The position numbers and the translations under genes were made by a program. This document shows positions 41,919 to 44,778 of a DNA stretch of 44,778 nt, piece by piece. Under the pieces are notes generated by a model that saw nothing but the letters and a program-made list of their open reading frames with translations, had not been told where the DNA came from and made no database searches. The stretch covers positions 1 through 44,778 of the forward strand of contig JAUCBJ010004701.1 of assembly GCA_032718475.1 (NCBI GenBank), in the 5' to 3' direction. How positions within the stretch are numbered: position 1 is the first letter of the stretch; each line of letters starts with the position of its first letter. This DNA is from Nemertoderma westbladi. Its lineage: Eukaryota; Xenacoelomorpha; Nemertodermatida; Nemertodermatidae.

Positions 41919-41975
41919 CTGCAGGAGATGTGAATTCAATGCAACCACTACACCAAGGTGGAACCTTGGTGTAGT

Positions 41976-42640
41976 GTAGTGGTGTATGGTACTTTTAAAA
42001 AGAATAAGTATGTTATGTAGGTTAAAAACTCGGTTACCAAAATTAATTAAAATCACGAATCGAATTTATGAATGTATGCAGGGCAGGCTAAGTTAAAATC
42101 ATGCTTAAAATCACATTAAAATGACCCTTAAAATCACATTAAAATCACCGAAAATATTTAATTTATAGTACCAATTAATTAAAATGAATTTTTTGAATTG
42201 TTGAATTTAAAATTTGTATGTAGATTAAAATGTATGTCTCTTGTACCTTGATTATTTAAAATTGTATGTAGATTAAAATGTGTATGGCAGTATGGTGTAT
42301 ATTAGCCTCGAGAAATGCCCCTTGAGGTAAAGACCTCGTCTCCCAGGAGGTCCTCGTTAGAAAGTATATTAAAAATAAAATTGAACTGCCATTTAGATAG
42401 TTAGAAATATCTATATCTAAATATATAAAAATAGTTAGTCTTAAAAATAGTTAAGTACCGGTACATGATAAATAAATTAGTTAAATATATGAATGTGGTG
42501 TTTGCCATATGTGGTCATCGTTGTCTGTGGTACGAATACGATCTAAATAGTAATACTATCCTCTGATCCTAGTAAGCCTATAGCTGTATAGGCTACCCTA
42601 CTGCCATATGCATATCCTTCTGCTTCTATCCTTTTGCCAG
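41976..42640. other. No gene seen; possible LINE 3' remnant
   Basis: AT-rich with repeated TTAAAATCAC (42030-42150) and GTATGTAGATTAAAATGT (42217, 42263). At 42300-42360 a reversed segment resembles the CR1/L2-like 3' hairpin at 10.55 kb. Confidence 0.4.
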
Positions 42641-42649
42641 TCGGGCACT

Positions 42650-42752
42650 TTGTCAATATTGACATGTTGTCAATATTGACTGATTGACATACTCCCACAT
42701 ACAGACATATTCCATGTCAAAATTGACACGATGTCAATCAGTCAATATTGAC
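42650..42752. repeat. TGTCAATATTGACA palindrome cluster
   Basis: Bases 42669-42690 are the exact reverse complement of 42731-42752 (22 bp). The arms contain GTCAATATTGAC, itself a palindrome, and a further copy of it sits at 42652-42663. A diverged TGTCAAAATTGACA lies at 42715-42728. Confidence 0.85.
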
Positions 42753-42984
42753 ATTTCAGCATTTATTGATCATACATTTTTTAAATATTGTGATTTGAAA
42801 AGTAAATAATGTTTTTATATATATTTTAATTAAAAAAATTTTGAATCCAACCAATGTACTGCAGTACTGATGTAGGCCTTTATTGTCAGATTGTTGTTCG
42901 TAACAATTTTAATGATATGTTTTATTGCATGTCATTATTGATTGATATGAACGCTGGGTTCTTATGTTAATTTTACCCCCACCA
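42753..42984. other. Short AT-rich gap
   Basis: No feature seen. Confidence 0.4.
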
Positions 42985-43552
42985 AAGCTGTTTAGAGGCC
43001 TTTGCAGCTTCAGAAATACTCAGATACCAGTAGTCAGATAACTACTGGATGCTGAAAAGAGCTGTCAAAATTCTTCATCAGAGGCCTTCTCGCAGCATGA
43101 TAAATATTGAAAAGAGCTGTTGAACCTGATAGAGGCCTTCACACAGCATGGGAAACACTAGAAAGAGCTGTTAGCACTGTTAGATGCATTCTTGCAGCAT
43201 GATAAATTCAAAAAAATTGCTGTTGAAACTGTTCAGATACCTTAGAGCAGCTTGAGTAGGACTGAAAAAGGGCTTTTGAAACTATTCAGGCCTTCGCGCA
43301 GCATGTGAAATACTGAAAAGAGCTGCTAAAACCGTTCAGAGCCCTTCGTGCAGCATGATGAATGCTGAAAGAGCAGTTGAAATTGTTCAGAGGGTTTCGT
43401 GCAGCATGAGAAATGCAGAAAATAGCTGTTGAAACTGTGCAGAGGCTTTCGTGCGGCATGAATGCATGGCAAATGCTGAAACGGGCTATTGAAACTGTTA
43501 AAAAGCCTTTGTGAGTTCGTGAAGCATGAGAAATGCTGAAAAGAGCTGATAA
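42985..43552 (+). repeat. Diverged ~55-bp tandem repeat
   Basis: About ten degenerate copies of a unit like GAGCTGTTGAAACTGTTCAG + AGGCCTTCGTGCAGCATGAG + AAATGCTGAAAA, with unit length varying between about 50 and 65 bp. The unit is not a multiple of three and frames break, so it is not coding. It is much more diverged than the other minisatellites and so probably older. Confidence 0.8.
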
Positions 43553-44778
43553 AACATGATATCTTTATTGTTCAAGCTACATTAATAACATAACATAATA
43601 TTATTGTACAATGGTATTAGTAAGCTCAGAAAATCCGGATGATGATCAGAGGATTTATTCAATTGTATGAGTTGACGGTTCAAATACACTGTAATGCTCC
43701 GGTTGGGTACACTTTTTTACTTGATTAATTAACAGATTAAGGCAGTGCTGAATGTATATACAATGCAATATACGTACGTCGTACATGTACTAACTGTAAT
43801 ATATCGTACGGTACCTACTAGGTCCTATATTTAGATTTCTTTGAATTAAAATTATCAAAACGGTAAAATGCATATTATTACATTATCTGATTACTACAGT
43901 ATTAACTTTGAAATTTCCTCTTAAATGAACTGACATTTCCAGTTATTGATTGATATTGGAATAATATATTTAATTTGACATTGTTATTATTAGTAAAACA
44001 TTAAATAAAGTCCATATGGTGTGAATGTATTTGGATGGTTTTGCAAATCGGTATATATCTGTGGCATAGTAAATCGTGACAAACGACTTTCAAGTTCACT
44101 TTCTCCCCATAAGAGCATAATTGTATGGGGCATAAATGAAAATTATAAACAGTATAAACAATATGGTACGAACATTTGTTATTAAGTGTATACCGGTATT
44201 CAATCAACTTCTATTTACACTGGTTCACTGGCTATACCGGGTGGGTTCCACAATTTCAATTTTTAAGTCCCACAATAACTATGTTGTCGCACATGTGGAG
44301 TGGACTTAGGATAAAGTCAAGTGGCAGTCGCACACAATTGAGTAAAATTAAGTTAATAATTTTACATTGTTTTACGCCACCCTGTGTTGTACACGTCCAG
44401 TCCGTCACTGGGTACCAATATATATTTTTACAGTCACACTTCTGGTACCACCCACGACCCATCCTCCTCAGCTGTTGTTAAACAGGTACAGTAAACAGTT
44501 AAACAGCTCTATAATGCTGTTGTTTCAATTTCTTGGTCTGTATCTTCAATTGTGATTGTAATATCTGAAATATATAAATACGTAAACTGTAATCTTCATA
44601 AATTATACGATTTTTGGCCTACTACCTACCATGGCATCGGACATACAGACATATGAATGGTATTGGTATATATATGTAATGTATGCACCGTATATATATT
44701 ATTATGATAATAATATATCAATTAACATTATAAAAGATTATAATTTATTATTTATTTTTCCGTCAAACTATTTAGGCT
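43553..44778. other. No gene seen to the window end
   Basis: AT-rich DNA. Frames at 44176-44481 and 44256-44462 overlap on opposite strands, with no domain and no splice context. Confidence 0.45.

Larger units (their letters stand above)
36082..41975 (-). mobile_element. SINE copy split by two nested insertions
   Basis: Three separated pieces, 36082-36173, 39748-39904 and 41919-41975, together reproduce the intact SINE at 31627-31913: ACTTT-type tail and body, middle body with B box (GGATCGAACCC), and A box plus 5' hairpin. The breaks coincide with the terminal inverted repeats and target duplications of the elements at 36174-39747 and 39905-41918. The SINE is therefore the oldest layer. Confidence 0.85.

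Noticed and set aside
41621-41974. Phe-rich ORF
   Set aside because: Translates the T-rich terminal repeats of element 2 and runs into the SINE.

Overview
This looks like AT-rich nuclear DNA from an animal, probably a marine invertebrate. The evidence is split coding exons with GT-AG junctions, one eukaryotic tRNA-Trp gene, animal-type LINEs with an APE endonuclease, a tRNA-derived SINE, many inverted-repeat elements, and a membrane-anchored fibrinogen-related domain (FReD) gene pair. The words TAGGCCTA and CCGGTACC recur everywhere. I cannot name the species. Genes are few and most of the window is repeats.

Layout. 1-6.5 kb: a hairpin, three minisatellites (1.17-2.17, 3.44-3.71, 3.89-4.79 kb), a dispersed repeat and a near-perfect foldback element (5.20-6.09 kb). 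6.5-15.0 kb: the gene core, with two tandem paralogous type II membrane proteins. Each has a basic cytoplasmic tail, one transmembrane helix, a Ser/Thr-rich stalk and a short FReD. Gene A (7378-12094) is interrupted in its stalk by about 3.6 kb of repeat DNA whose edges supply GT...AG; splicing there would restore exactly the stalk length of gene B. Gene B (13333-15016) has one intron bounded by a 12-bp inverted repeat. 15.1-16.4 kb: a MITE with 32-bp perfect terminal inverted repeats, then a palindromic 38-bp satellite. 16.8-19.1 kb: a 5'-truncated LINE on the minus strand with an 11-bp target duplication. 19.1-24.3 kb: mostly unannotated, with a LINE 3' fragment, the tRNA-Trp gene and an A/T-rich degenerate tandem array. 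24.3-28.05 kb: a near full-length plus-strand copy of the same LINE, inserted in that array. 29.3-30.3 kb: a TTAA-flanked element ending in G21 and C21. 30.9-33.4 kb: a third truncated LINE copy, a SINE, a CR1/L2-like RT remnant and a foldback.

35.7-42 kb: a short first coding exon (35717-35817), then one SINE split by two inverted-repeat elements (36174-39747 and 39905-41918), the second of which hosts a further hAT-like element (40112-41042). All three insertions keep target-site duplications. The first element contains a phase-matched 3' splice site and stop for the upstream exon, followed by a 1.5-kb minisatellite full of AATAAA words. 42-44.8 kb: a palindrome cluster, a degenerate tandem repeat and unannotated AT-rich DNA.

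The most interesting theme is transposon-like sequence coinciding with splice sites: both introns of the FReD pair, and a possible exon trap at 36.8 kb. These are inferences from junctions and reading frames; no transcript data were available.
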